DNA of 64,000 nt, from the NCBI GenBank assembly GCA_035582835.1, contig JAYKAV010002031.1, positions 504,007-568,006 of the forward strand, read 5' to 3'. A program made the position numbers and the translations under genes. Positions 38,802 to 52,790 of this stretch are shown one piece after another. How positions within the stretch are numbered: position 1 is the stretch's first letter; every line of letters begins with the position of its first letter. Under the pieces are notes generated by a model. It saw nothing but the letters and a program-made list of their open reading frames with translations, did not search any database and was not told where the DNA came from. Source of the DNA: Phoebastria nigripes (taxonomy: Eukaryota; Chordata; Aves; Procellariiformes; Diomedeidae).

Positions 38802-39168
38802 TAGTTGGCTCCGTTAGTGTTTTAATTACATGACCCACATGATCCTGACATTACTGTCATGGTAGAGCTCTATCAACCCCATATGAGGACCCCACCAGAT
38901 TGTTTCCACCCTTGCACTCATAGTATTCCACTCCCAGTCATTGCAACAGGGCCCTTCCCAGTATGAGAAGGGAGAATTATCGCACCATGAGATCATGGTA
39001 ACACAGCCACAAAGCAATGCCAGTACTCCTCCACTGTTATGACACCTTAGGCTAGGATGGATGTTTCAGATTTCAGAATTATGGGCACTCAAGTCAACTG
39101 ACCGGATGTTTCATGATTCCTTTTGGATAACCTCCCAGATCAAACCTAAGCAGCCTAAAAGAAGAAAC

Positions 39169-39199
39169 CTTTTTTTTCCTTTTTTTTTCTTTTTTTTTT
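39169..39199. repeat. Pyrimidine-rich tract
   Basis: Three T runs separated by single or double C over about 30 bases, preceded by GAAGAAAC. A low-complexity tract. Confidence 0.75.
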
Positions 39200-41335
39200 A
39201 AGTGGAGTGTCCTTTACCAATGTATCCCTTTTCCTAATTGGCTTTCTAATTATAAAAGTATTTGATCGTAGTGCATATAAACTGTGGTTTAAAACATCCC
39301 AACTATTTTAACCAAGTTGAACTCTACAAGAACTCTTTGCAAAGTTGGCTTATATTTTTATTGACAAGGTAGTTATTGATCAGCCTTGTGTGGCCGAACA
39401 TATATATTATGCTAAAAATTTAAACGCTTGGAGCTCTAGCAAGAATGAAAAGTTGCTGCACAACAGCATTGTTGTAAAGTAAAACAGCCCACAAAACCAC
39501 AAGCAACTTGGAAGTTTGCAAGGAAATGAAATCAAAACCATCAGAAAATTCAATGTCAAAATAAACCAGTGCTTGTTTTTGCCGAATGCAAAGGCAAAAC
39601 TCTAAAATACAGCTAAAAGGGTCATAAGAGAGAATACCTCAGATAGCACGGGATGGGCTTTTCTCTCAGCTGAGTGCAGACACAAAATACAGTGCACTGG
39701 AACCTGTAGGTAGATGTAGATCAGACGGTTCTTGTCTCCAAAGCAAAAAGCAAGCAGAAGGGAACCAAAAAACTCTCCAGAGTTTTACCCAAAAGGCAGC
39801 AGGAGCACATCTTGAATTTTATGCTTCATTTGGATGATCTCTTGTTTAGTTTGAGAGAAAACACATTAGAGATTTAACATAACAGGAATAAACAGAATAC
39901 TATTGCATGAAAGCTAGAGAGGAGAAAAGATTCAATGAGCAAGTTATAATTAAATTAGTTAGTTAGCAAAAATTATCATCTTCAAACCTTCTTTCACTTA
40001 GTTCTTGATTCCATAAATAAGTTTTTTTCACTTGATTACAAATAGACAAAGTTGTTATAGAGGTAGAAATCAAGCAAATGCATCTTTTGGCACATTCATA
40101 ACACTGAAAACCACATGCTTCGAACTGAGGAAATTTTTGTCAGGAGCTGCCAGGTAAGCCAGAAGTTATAGCAAACAGCACTAGCAAAAAAAATCCATAA
40201 CCTAAGTGGAAAGGAAAATAATGCTTTTAGATGCTAAAGTGTGAAATAGTTCTGTGACTTCATATTTAATTTCCATCTACTGACCTTTTCCTATGAAGGG
40301 AATACAATCCGGTTTCTCCTTATCTCAGGAACTATCTTCAGACACTCTATTTTTAGCGTCTGTCTTGTAGAGATCTTTTCCGTTTGGAATAATTTCATTA
40401 GAGAGGACATTCAGCTTATAGCCAGGAAACCAAGACGCTACGCCTTAACTTCAGTTTGGTCTTTGGCAAATAATAAGAACTTGACAGCTTCAGTTATCCA
40501 GCTGTAAAAAAGAATTTTTTTGAGGCCTTAGAGGAGAAGTGCAGGACATTGATTGTGTATATTGATCTATATCAGCTAAAAATAGGATTAGAACCTCTCC
40601 ATTGAGCAAAATAGCTTGTTTCCCCTAGCTATTGAAAGGACCATTACCTTCTCTCCATCAATTCTCTTTTTCCTTCCTTTACCTTTTCATCATCTGGAGG
40701 ACTCATCCTTTCTCAGTTTTGCTCATTCTTCTCTCCTCCTTTCTGTAATAGTGAATAGCAATGATGACGTTTGCCTCTTGAAATGAGGAGCAAAGGAAGG
40801 TGCCTGCTGGAAATAATCTAGTCCTTATCTGCATGCATAGTAGTTGTGCCCTCAGTTTTCATCTGAAAATTATTTTTTCTGAAAACTCAGTCATCTTCCA
40901 CAGGTGCTGCTGACATTTGTGCCTTCCTCCAGAGCAGAAATATTTCTTTTCAAAATATTCATACAATCTCATGAAACAACTTAGAACCTGTCATGTTTCA
41001 TAACACAAGACAAATGTATTTTTGCTAACTATATGGGAATCTCTGCTTAAGGTGCTTGGAGTGAGCCTTGCTAAGGCAAATAGAAGGTTTTGTGGAAAAT
41101 TAACAAACTGACCTTTAAAATCATATTTAGAAAACAAGACAGCTTTTGAAATAAATTCAGTCTAGTTACACCATGATTTATTTAGCTGTATAAACTTGCA
41201 GTACTGCACTGTATCCACTAGAATTGCCTATATCTTTTCAGATATAATTGATAGGACTTTTCCTTCACTTTACTGATGAATGTCCACTTTACAGCAGCTT
41301 TGCAGTAATGCCTTTTTGACATAAATCAGGTCTTC

Positions 41336-41354
41336 TTTTTTTTTTTTTTTTTTT
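41336..41354. repeat. Poly-T tract
   Basis: Nineteen consecutive T, followed by AAATAAAATTTT. Possibly the reversed tail of an old retroposon, but no body is recognisable. Confidence 0.75.
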
Positions 41355-42540
41355 AAATAAAATTTTCAAATTCCAGACCACTTTTCTGTAAAAATAGCTG
41401 CAAAACAAAGAAACTTCTCCTCTTACACAGGTCATCTAACATGACTCAGGCTCTCTTAAGTGTCTTCAGGTCACCTTCCACAATCCATTCTCCCTAAGTC
41501 TGTTTGGCCTCATCCATTGTGTTCACTGTGTCCAGAAATACACTGAACAGTCAGCAAACTGTCTATTGAAAAAATCTCACCAAAGTTCACTTTACTCTCA
41601 AAACATTATACCACTTCTCTTTTCCTCCAGTCTCAGGCACAAAGCAGTGGGAGGAAGCACAACAGCGAAGCCTCCTCAATGGCATAGCATAAAAATTTGC
41701 ACTTTGGTATTTGTTGTTCACACAGGTTTTCTGCTGTCTTTGTAAAGATGAGCAGGTGTCGGTCAAGAGAGCAGGTGAAGAAAGGATGGAGCCTCAGAGA
41801 AGTGATGTTTTTCCCTTAAAACAAAGATGCTAGGGAAATCCTCAGGATCCATTTCTTTCTACTACTTGTGAAGTAAACTGGAGATGCTGTGGCAGAAACC
41901 AGCCTTTCCAAGCTTCACCGGGCTGTAAAGTATATGGTACTCAAACACCTTTGCAAGCAGCGAAGCACAGCAAATGATACAAAGAATTAATCTCCACCAC
42001 TGCTAAAAATGTCGTGTCTTTGTTGCTATGGTTTTAATGCTTTAATAATGATGCCTCCTCACCTTCTCTACTAACAGATTTGCCACTATGTACAGTACAG
42101 CACTTTTAGTTGTGAGTACAGACCACCTGATTCCTCCACAATACAGATGTGATTTCCATACAACAGTTAGAGCTGCTGTCTGACCTGTGCTGCAGCCGTG
42201 AGCTGGTATGCTGTGCAAAGCAAAACTTTCTTCCTAGGCATCCAACAACCATACCAACTCTTCCAAACTCATTGCATTAAGCTCCCCACTGTTTTTGACC
42301 TGGACAATATTGTCTATCAAACTTGTGCATATATGAACAGCAGAAAAACAACCTAATGACCTCAGTAAAATTTCCATTGCTTTAGAGAGCAAGAGACTCT
42401 GTATGTAAGACAGTATAAGCACATTTACGATAATATGTTAAAATATAAGGTGTATTTCAGAATAGGACTAAAAATACAGATCAGTCAATAAGCTGCAAAA
42501 ACACCACAGACAGAAGAAATTCCCTAAAAGTCAGGATTAA

Positions 42541-42715
42541 TAATAATTGTAATACCTAGTATTTATAAGACTCACTATAAGATGTGAGAGCATTTTAAAA
42601 TAAGAATTCAGTTTCATTTCATACTGTTATTCCTAAGTGGCAGAGAAATAGGCACCGTATAGATTATCAAATAGGATATAATTGGCAGAGCTAGAAACCT
42701 CGTTCCGTGCCTCAA
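42541..42715 (+). repeat. MIR-like ancient SINE fragment
   Basis: The stretch has, in order, a TAATAATAATTGTAATACCTAG start, a segment of the kind GTATTTATAAGACTCACTATAAGATGTGAGAGCATTTTAA and, after a diverged middle, TTGGCAGAGCTAGAAACC. This order and wording match the core and 3' part of the amniote MIR/L2-tailed SINEs as I know them. It is heavily diverged and the limits are approximate. Confidence 0.55.
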
Positions 42716-43069
42716 AAACAAGCTCAGTGGAAACAGTTCATATAAAATTAAGTTTCTTCCCATAATCAAAACACATTTTACTTCTAACTCATAGGAAAGT
42801 TAAGTTTATTTCTGGATTATTTTCATTTTCTTCAGCCGTACCATCAGAGCCTCTGTGGTACCTGCTGTAAACAGATAATCACATAACATAATCCTATTCA
42901 TAAATTCAAACTCTGCCTCCACAGTTGATCCCCATATTCCTGCTCTGGAACCTCAGTCAATGTCTCGTTGTTGATTATCTACCTCCCGCCATCCCTGTGC
43001 CCAGGAGGAGGTTTCAGCCATCTCTTCCTGCATGGATTTTTTTTATTTTGTTTCAGCTGTTCTCCCATC

Positions 43070-43200
43070 CTGGAACTGAAACTGTTCTGAAACACTTGAA
43101 CAGAGCAGTCATATCCCCACTTCATCCTCACTTGCTATCTAAACAACTTGAAGTCTTTTAGTATAACTCATAAAATATTATCTCTTTTCCTGTAATCCAG
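43070..43200 (-). repeat. Degraded CR1-like LINE fragment
   Basis: Read on the plus strand, phrases such as CAGTCATATCCCCACTTCAT and CTATCTAAACAACTTGAAG resemble the reverse complement of the 3' part of old sauropsid CR1 elements. The similarity is by eye and short, so the call is tentative. Confidence 0.35.
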
Positions 43201-46200
43201 TCCCAGTTTGAATGACTCTTTCTTAAGCAACAATTATAAAAGCAGCAGATACCATTATTATGTATTAACTGACATGTACAACAACTTGAATATTTCCTTG
43301 GCTTCACCAGTAATACTTCCCTTGATATTTCCAAGAAAGACTTTTGCTTTTTCATGGTTGTATTACGTTCTTGGTTGAGTAACTTTGTGAGTAAGGAATA
43401 GTCAAGTTTTCCTTTTCCTCTGCCATGAGTGCGTCCGGCTATTCCCACTTTATAGAGGACAATCAAGTACACAAACTTTTGCTTTGCTCTATTAGATTTC
43501 TTCCTGTCTTTATTATGCCCCTGTTAAAGGACAACCAGTTCTTCTTTCATAATATTAGTACTCTTTTATACATCTTTTATCTCTTTCTGACTTCTCTTGG
43601 CTTCCAAAAATAATTTTAAAACATGCATTAAAATAACAGAAATGTGCCAGTAGTTGTCTTAGGTACCTTCTATCCTTCTAGACCATAGGTCATATCTTTG
43701 CTGTATTTTAGCTCTAGTTTAGCAGATTTATTTGAGAACCAGCAGATGTGCACCTTAACATGCCAGTTTTTCCTGTGTGCTGGGGAAGAGCTGGAATCAC
43801 TATGCCTTTCCTATAGATGAGCCTAAGGTTAGGATTAGGAGAAAGAGAGTATGCAGTTAGCAAGTACAACTCAAAGCAAACTAAGGGATGATGTTACTAT
43901 TTCCGCTGAGCAGTATTTAATCTCTCAGCAGAATGTGGACCCTGGCCTGTAAATCAGCTTAGAGTTCAGGCTGAAAAAAAATGAAAGTCCAGAGCTACAT
44001 TTGTAATTGGGGATGGAAATGTGCTGCAAGATGAAACTGAGCTGCAAAGGTAATTCCACGAAAAGAGACTGTCTGTTCCCTTTGAATGCATTAGCTCTGT
44101 ATATTAAATTTATACCTTGCTTGCAGCTGCAGCAGCATCTGTACTCTTATTTTTGTCTTTCTCAACAACCAAATTCACCCTTTCTGCAGGGCTAACATAA
44201 CTATCCCATCTTTAGGAATTATGACCATGCCTATGTATTAAGTCCCTTAGTCACATCCTAAGTGGATTCAAACAATGCAATTTACTTGGGCATAAAGCCA
44301 TCACTGTTAGCAAACTCTAGCTAGTACAGGACACTGCAGCTGGTCTCCTCAACAACTGAAGCAATAGCAACCTATTCTTCACAATCTACACTCATTTGTC
44401 ATAGAACAGAGAGACAAATTCTAGACCTGAGCTCTTCTACTCCAGGCACTCAGTTTCCCAAAAGAGTGCAATTAAAACATCACTGAACATCTTTGAAAAG
44501 ATGTTTGAAAACTCTTACTCTAGCTCCCCATTTTAAGGTATTCCTTAGAAATAAATGACCCTTTCCTAAGGCCAGTCCGTACCCAGAATGAAAAGCTGTC
44601 ACAAACCTCACTATTCCTTACTCCAGTGCAAAGTATATATCTCCAACTCACATTCTCTAAAAAATACTCAGCAAAGTTATATTAAAAAACTATAGATATT
44701 ATCCCTCAAGGGCATGGCAGGAGAGAAAGAAAAAAACTACACAAAAGCTTAGCCATTTCATTTAACAAGCTACTAGAAGTATTTGGTTACAGTGGTAGAC
44801 ACCTAATTAGTTACACAGCTAAGAAGAGTCACTGTACTTCCTCAAAAGGATGTAGCCAAATTTAAGTGCATATGCACAAAATTAGCTTCATCTTTTTGAA
44901 CTACAACGGTCCGGTCCAAATCCTTTAAAGCCAATGGAAAGGCTCTCACTCACTTTAGTCAATTTAACTTGTCCCTGGACTTCTCATCCACAGTTTGTAA
45001 GCTAGTGGAAAAGAAAAATAGATGAATACAAATCACATGGTTGTACTAAGTAGACTTCCAAGTCAAAATAAAAAGCTGTCGTAATTAAAGAAAAGCAACA
45101 GCTAAACTGGAACTTTTTTGGAGTCTGGAGGCTCCAAAATAGCAGGACAAAAATGCCTGGGGTATTAGACAAAGAACAGCCTAAACAGACTTAGGGAAAC
45201 TGTTCTTTCTGGACGAAGAAAGCTAGACAGAATTTATAAACCTGTCCAAGTCATTTTCTCATAGGACTACCAGTGCAGGCTAGGAGTTTTTGTTCACTTC
45301 TGGTTTTCAACTGTAGGCAGATTAAGAAAAAGCTTTCTCTCAGTGTATTTTATTGAAGAAAAATTAAGCAATTCTTCTTAACACACTAACTTATGCTATT
45401 TCAGAAACAAATGAGTAATTTTAGAAATAAAGGGAGAAATCTTAGTTCATATTACAAAAGTAGAGAGTAGTAAATCTGTGCAGAAGTTCTGGGATACGGT
45501 CCTTGTAAAGCCACTTGCTTTCAGAAGCAACTCAACCACAGCGATGTGCTGAATAGATTTTTGTCTCTGGAAACAATCTTGTATGACACAGGTTAAACCC
45601 ATCCCTTGCCCTAGCTCGTTTCCCCTTCTCGTACTTCCGTGTATGGCATTACCAACACAGCTACCAAACAACTCAGGCAAGGCAGTGCCCGAATGTTTTG
45701 TTTGGATTAGGCAACAGTAAGGTCTGGAAGTTTCAAATATCATGGAGGTTCTCCACTGGCATTCACATAAACCTTAACTTAAAAATGAACACATAGCAAT
45801 TTATCCAACTGAGAATTCAGACATGTTGGTTTGCATTTAATCTTCAGAACATGTTTGTTAACAGAAACATCAGACAGAAATTAGCCGAGAGCATTGGAAA
45901 GAAATCAGCAAACACGAAGTACAGATGTGAAAAAGGACAATATAGACACAAGCATTTTATGCTGGATGTTATTGTAACTTTGTTCAGTTGTACCATAATT
46001 ATCATCTCCCTTGTTAGGTGACAACAGTAGATGAGCTACACACAGAGAAAAAACAACATTACTGAGGTTACAAAGCCAAACTCTCAAAAGTTAAGAAATG
46101 CCAGATTTGAGGTTGCCTAATGCAGCTTCTGTATTATGATACAAGCTTTAACTATGCAATTGCATTTTTTTCCCAGACCTCATGCACTGCACAGGATGAA

Positions 46201-48182
46201 TAGTTCTTCTGTCAGAATTTCTTCAGAATTATGTTTTATATATATTTTTTCCAACATCTTACCTTATGCCTTTACTCGATTATAAGGCCTTCAAATAACC
46301 TTTACTGCACTCTGAAAAGAGAGATGTCATTTTACAATGACAGACACATTAAGAAAGGAAAGCAGAAAGGTCAAACAGCAAGAGCCAGACCTGCAAAGTT
46401 ATTTCACTCATTTAAATAAATAGGAATTTAAGTAAGCAAAGTAGGCAACTCAAAATTAAATTAAGAAAGTATTTATAAAAAAAAAAACCAACAATAACAA
46501 TAAAACACAAAAAAAAATCAGAGTATTTGGGGACTTAAAAAATTAAAGTTGAAATCTATGCTGTTACTTAAGGTGATTTATTCTAGCACATTTCTGGAAA
46601 AGAAACCACGTTATCTTGTTTTTAAAAGAGGCGTATAAGAGCTGCCTTCCCAGCGTGATTCAGTGCACAGGAGTAACATCATTAGTTTTGTCTGTGGCCT
46701 GCTTCTGAGGGCTACTTCCCCTCTGTTTTGTCAGAAAAGTGACAAGTCTGAAGTATCAGGCAAGTTTAACAAGTGTTTTTCAGGCAGACCAAATGGCCCT
46801 GCGATAGAATAGAAACCATGCTGCTTGTTAGTTGAGATTTTGAATTTCCTTTCTTTCTTTTTCCAATGGTCAAATGTAGCCATATCTTGAACAATGCTTT
46901 GTACTTTCAACATTTAATCTCTGTAGCCTTTAAAGACAAAGCCCGATGAGGCAGGGAGGGAGTCAATATTAGCCATTTGTTGATCTAGCGCTTCTGGCTG
47001 AGAAGAGCCCAGCTGATCAAATGCTGCAGAAAGTGGAGCCAGAGTGAGTGAGGATGAAGCAGCAATGCATTTGTCTCCTGAAAAAGCACATTAGACCCTG
47101 TCTCCATCCATCATTTTGAGATCCATCTTACTTGTCACTTAAAAAAGCTTAGCAGAAGCAATTAAATACTATTTCGTTAAGCATTTACAGTGAAAAAATA
47201 AGCCTTCAGAAAGTTATGCCACCTGCCAAGTTCTGATCTTTTCACTGGTCATGCAAAGGGAAGCAATGAAAAGAGTTGGTGTTCTTGGGAAGGTAAATGG
47301 CTCATTTGCCTTTCACAGTAGAGGCTCCCAAGGTAACCGTATCTGAGTTTTTGCTTTCAGTTCTAAAAGCTTTATATCTTATCAATAAATCAAGGGAATA
47401 GAATAAAGCAAGAAAATATAACTGGAAAAATTATAACTTGGAAGCATATCAGACAATAATTTATGGGTACCCTCTGCTCTCGCAGGAATGAAATCAGAGG
47501 CAGTTCTGCCATTGCAGTGCTGCATGCATAGGGGAAAAAATGAGGAAAATGTCTTCTCCTGTTCTAAACAGTCAGCAGCTCTATTGGTTACTGATCTGAT
47601 ATTGACTGATCGTTCCACTGACTGTAAATGAGAGCCAAATGGGGCTAGAAGAATGCTGCAGCACTGTGCCTGCACATGGCAAGCAATGTACTTTTCAGTC
47701 AAGAGGTCACAGGGCAGGACAGCAGGCTGTTGACAGCTTTTTCCAGGGTCTGAAGTGTGGCGGGTTGTGATAACCACAGCTCCAGAGGGAAGGAAAAAGA
47801 TCCACTAAGGCTGGGGGATATTAAATGGCTGTTATACAAAGCATTCTCAAAGCATTCAGGTCCCACCATTTCTACCAAGCTACTGAGATTTTTGATCTGG
47901 ACTATGACCACTCTGGATGGCAGAGGTCACTCTTCTTTCTCAAGATTGCCATATACAAGTGATAGTAAAGTGAGATCTTTTTCTTCAACCCAATATTAAC
48001 TGTACTACTAAGCACCATGGCAAAAAGAAAGGCTATCGCAGCCTTCATTCTGCAGAGCTCCTCCCCATCCATGCAAGCACACTCTGCGCCTTCTCAAGTT
48101 CAGCAACAAATTCTGCAATGTCTCTCAACTGCCTTATGCTGAAGAACTGGAGGAGAATTTCCTGAGGGTAGTGCATCTCACT
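43201..48182. other. No gene seen; non-coding DNA
   Basis: Frames such as 45447-45743 and 47382-47777 on the minus strand lack domains and exon signals. The sequence is AT-rich with short A runs. Nothing further is supported. Confidence 0.55.
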
Positions 48183-48325
48183 AACGGTCCCACCTCGGCC
48201 CCCACACAGCCCCCTGGAGAGGGGGAGCCGGCGCTGAGGGGGAGCTGGCAGGGCGAGCGCACGCGGTGCTGCGCNCTAGGGCCGCCTGCAGCAGCAGCAG
48301 CTCCTCCAGGACGCTGCGGGAGCGA
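48183..48325. other. CpG-rich patch
   Basis: About 143 bases with thirteen CpG dinucleotides by direct count, in otherwise CpG-poor AT-rich DNA. It includes GCCGGCG, GCGAGCGCACGCGG and a short GCA repeat (GCAGCAGCAGCAG). Both strands stay open across it (about 64-70 codons), which GC-rich DNA does easily. It could be a small CpG island with a promoter, a first exon on either strand, or a retroposed GC-rich fragment. There is no clear TATA box or donor site that decides the strand. Confidence 0.5.
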
Positions 48326-51300
48326 AACACAGAAGTATCATGAAGATAGCCAGACAGAGAACTTGGCTCTTCCAAGTAAATGAGTTAATCTCATGGTAAT
48401 GATTTCTTACTGTATCGGTACGGGTAAAGACAGGTAGGAAAAAATAGCCTGCCAAGTCACACTTACACAGAAAACACTGCTTGTCAGTTCGTACTGTTTA
48501 GAGGGCTAAATGAGACAGCCATTTAGCTTGACGAATTAGCAATGAGATCTTACCTGAGTACCAAGTTGGGGATTTACATGGCCTTGTGCTTCCTTGGAAA
48601 AGTTTCAAAATTGTATCTACATGAAATGAGATTATAACCACCAGCGCAAAGACGGTGCTTTTCATTTTTTCTGGTAGAAAAAATAATTTAAAACCACTGA
48701 AGCAATGAACAAAAATAATGTGACTTTGTCAAGTCTCAGCTAAAAAATAAGAAACCCACTGATAAAAAACCCCATTGAAGTAAAGCCCATCCGGTGAGGG
48801 CAAGAGGGCCTCACAGACCTATAAAATAAAATTTTATATCCCTCAGTTTATATCCCTCTATTTAGAAATGTTCTTCCTGCTAATTGTAGTGCGTCAGCCT
48901 ATCCACCTCTCTGTGTCACTTTAATTATTTATATTATAAATAATTCTTTTCTTTGCTCTTCAGTTAAGTATATTTGCACACCTGACTAAATAGGAAGGTC
49001 TGATTTATTGACTTTGTTGCTACATGAATATGTAGCACCATTAGAAGAGGGAACTAAGAAAGTTAAGAAAAGAAGAGCTATAAGATGACCAAGGAAGTTT
49101 CAGAGGTATAAGCAAGGCCATTTTCTTTATATTGCAAAATTTTGTGCTGTATTTAAAGGATGTGACACTATGATTCAATATCATTGCCAAATTGGAATGA
49201 TTATGCCTGTGAATCACCTATTTCAAAACATAATTCCTACTTACCTTGAAATGGAAAGAATGGAAAATCTAAACAAATAAGGGCATGTGGTTTCCTGGTA
49301 TTTTTCCATAACATGCAATGCATTGGCAATCAAAGACATGACAAAGCACAGGGATGCAGAATTTAACACCGCCAAAGAGAACTAAATTTCCAATGGGTGT
49401 GGAGGGTGCGGAGTCTGCTGGCTATAACCACTTAGGAGAACACACAGCCTTAACACAAGGCCTCTGAGACCCCGATATAATGGGATAACAACAAACCATA
49501 AGAAAACTCTCTTGCTCTGCAAGAGAATAGGCTGTTGTTCAGAGGGGAGGAAAGGCTGTTCGTTGTGTTACTCAGAAGAGATGGACTAACAGCTGGTAGA
49601 GGACTACTTTAAGACAACACCTCTACAGATGTTGCAAGAATTGTGGAAGTCACCCTGAGACTGTTTCTGCTTTTGCTCAGCAGAGCAAAAAATGTTGCTG
49701 GTCCTGGTGTCAAAAAAAATCTGCACAGCAAGAGTGGTTGGTTCATCATACATTTCCTCTGACTCTGCTTGGATGTTTTTTAATTATTATTTTATCTACT
49801 GGATGTCCAATTTGAAATTTATAAATAGTCCTAGGAAATAAGCCAGGACTCCTACTTTTACCTTGTCAACATCCCTAATCATTAGTAAGCTAGACTCTCC
49901 CTTTTTTTCCTTAAAAGTTGAGAAAAAAATTAATTCAACAATTTTGTTCTTCATAAAACAAGTCACCTTCTAACATAAAAAAAAAGATTTCTTCAGAAAA
50001 AAGAATCCACTCAAAAAATACATTGAGAGTAACTTTAAGAGACTCTACTTCATTTTTTAAAGACTAATTTCTGCATCTCCGTGATGCACCAGGATGAGGT
50101 GTTTCATTCTTTTCCAAGTTTTTTTTCCGCAGTTAACTTTCCATAAGTTATCCTTACATCCACTTGAAAATTCATTTTCAATGCCTTCATGTAATTGAAA
50201 ATCAAAGTTGGGGGGTTTTGGTTTTTAAAAACAAAACAAAACAAAACAGAGAACTGTAAGAAATCATGTGTCTGGTGCCAGAAAGGAAATCTGCTCAAAA
50301 CATTTATCATACCAAAATAAAAAAATCATGCAAAAATTATTTCTGCTAAATCTAAGCACAGCTGAACAGAGGGCAACATGAAGACAAATGAAAGTCAATA
50401 ATGTTAATTGTCCCAATTACTTCTGCATGTTGTCGAGTTCCACACCGATCATAAGTGCATAGCAGAAGATGAGGTAGTCACTGTGCACAGATTAAAGTAT
50501 CTGCTCAACTTGTACCAGGTATAGAAGGCAAAAAAAAGTAGAGTTAATAAGAAATGAGATAGCAAATGCTATTTTTAATATTATAGTACTGTTATATAAA
50601 CCCTTTATATTCATTATATACACCACTGTGAAATATTAGGAGGCATTGTCATTTAGCATCTAAGCTGGGTTGCTCAAATTACAAGATCAGGTTCTCTAAG
50701 TCAGTTCTCTGTTTGAAATGGGTCTTAATAAGGTCCAGAAAAAATAGATGTTTACCAAGAGCACAGGAACATACAGAGTAATATAAGACGGAATGGAAAA
50801 CAGAAAAGATAGCAATCCTCACATCTTGTTCAAATTGCAGTGAAAGTAATGAACAAAGTTCTTTCATTTCAGTGACATTGGGAACAAGATGGAAAGCATA
50901 GGTGAGTCACTACTGATTGAGGACAGGAAGAACATCCTTGACTTCCCCCCAGCCCTGCCCAAAACCAAAGTCACCTGTTGTTCATTATTGGTTTCTTGTA
51001 CAAAAGTTATGCATAGCTTTTAAAAAACAAATACAGGTCAAATTATGGTATTTGTCTGATCTGGTAAATCAACTGTTTCACATGACTAATAAATAAAAAC
51101 TTCAAGGCTTCAAGGCTAACACTTTTATTTGAGCTTGCGGTTAACTAATCACATTGTTCAGTCTGTCTCTATGTCCTGGGTCTACCCAGAAATAATCTAC
51201 AGAAATGCTATAATAAAGGTTATTCCCATTGATTATCTTTAAATCTAGTTGATGGAAAATGCAATGTTCTAAGGGGAAAAAAAAAAAACCTCTAGGGAAT

Positions 51301-52139
51301 GCCATTTAAAGAATTTCAGTCAAATGTTGACTGCTGCTCCGCTCCCCCAAAAGCAAGTATGTACCCAGGACGCATTCACATAGCAGAGCCTCTGCCAGTT
51401 TGGTCATGTCAAAAAGTTCCCTGGGAAAGACAGAGCATACACGGCCATACAACCTCCCTTAGTGAGCCAAAAACAAAAATCTGAATAACCGCAGCTCCAG
51501 CACAAGCAGCAATAACTAAAGATACCAAACTGATCTTTTCAGTTCTTGCTATTATCTGATTACAGATTGAAATAATTTTTCAGTGCTGTATAAATCTGCA
51601 ATGAATATAATGCAGTTTTCTTCAAGTTTTTGTTCTATCAGAGGTATGAAGTCTGAAAAGGATCAATATGCAGAACTTAAATATTGTCACTATCTGGCCT
51701 GCTCCATCTAGAAAAAACAAGCAAGCCCCATATTTCTCAAATTAAATCTCCACTCCAATTAAGAAAAAATTATAAACTGTAAGAAACATAAACGAAATCC
51801 AACATTCCTTGACAATGTGTGAACAAATTACTGGGAACAATTTTACTGAACTCTTTCATCTTCCCATGTTTTCTTTTGTCTGTTGTAATGTCTAACAGCT
51901 TTTATTAAATTCACCTCTAACTGCTGTGCTTTTCATGATAGCATTTGTTTTCACTTGGAGCTAGCTTAAATGAAATCAGCAAATATTAAGTATTTCTAAC
52001 CAAACCACATGTATGACAATCACACTTACTAAGCAAAGGGCCAAGTGGCAGATCCTACAGTCTGGTGCCATTAAAACAGTGACTCAGACATGCCGATCCA
52101 GTCTAATTCCAGAACATTTCGCTTTCTAAAATTAGTGAT
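48326..52139. other. No gene seen; non-coding DNA
   Basis: An (AAAAC)n-like tract lies at 50227-50247. No coding frame or named repeat could be supported. Confidence 0.55.
50227..50247. repeat. (AAAAC)n microsatellite
   Basis: Four units of the pentanucleotide AAAAC/ACAAA in a row. Confidence 0.8.
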
Positions 52140-52790
52140 GTTCAATCCATGTTTCGGATTGCCTCAACACACTAAGGAGGCATGCAGTCATTTTTATTGA
52201 CTATAAAACTTGCTAAAAGAGGTCAGGAATTGCTTTTTCCTTCTTATTGCCACGTAATTGCCTTAAGATGTATGTGCAACATTAAAAAACATTATTATCC
52301 ATTGGATTTATTAACTAATTCACATGAATCACAATTAAAATAAACTGAATATATTTCTAGAAATCTAAGTTAGGATTCCTGCTGCTTTTCATTATGAAAA
52401 CTAGAGTCACAGTTTGAAGAAGGTTCAAAAGATCTGTATTAATACTCACATATCTTAGGTCTGCTAAATAAACTACTTCATAAAAGCTACCAGAGACCAG
52501 TTGCAAAGCAATCCCTATAAAGGGACAAGAAGATGTCTCTGCACTTATTCTTGTTTGACCCAGAATATTTCTTTTAAAACACTGGTCAGTGTTTCACTGG
52601 TCACTGGTCAGACTGGTTTAAAATCCAGTCTTGGTTTTAAAATGTAGCGGGGAGAATCCACATTTTTTCCATATTTTTTATGTCATAAGTGGTTAATCAA
52701 CCTCAAAACTGCCAAGATACATTTTTCTTTGAATCTGAACTGACTTTGATTAACTTTATTCTTCTCTCATTAAAAACTTTTATGTACGTT
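52140..52790 (-). repeat. CR1-like repeat, copy A
   Basis: Aligns along most of its length, in the same orientation, with copy B at 54595-55350. Shared landmarks in order are CCATGTTT...TGCCTC, CTTAAGATGTATGTGCAACA, TTATTAACTAATTCA, CTAGAGTCACAG, TAGGTCTGCTAAA, TTCTTGTTTGA and ATCCAGT...TTTTAAAATGT. The inner part resembles the reverse complement of a CR1 LINE 3' end, hence the minus strand. A local tandem of ACTGGTCA units (52580-52615) is found only here. Confidence 0.6.

Larger units (their letters stand above)
38317..42540. other. No gene seen; non-coding DNA with simple repeats
   Basis: Contains an (AC)8 tract (38786-38801), an A run (38574-38587), a pyrimidine tract (39169-39199) and a poly-T run (41336-41354). 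No coding frame stands out. Confidence 0.55.
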
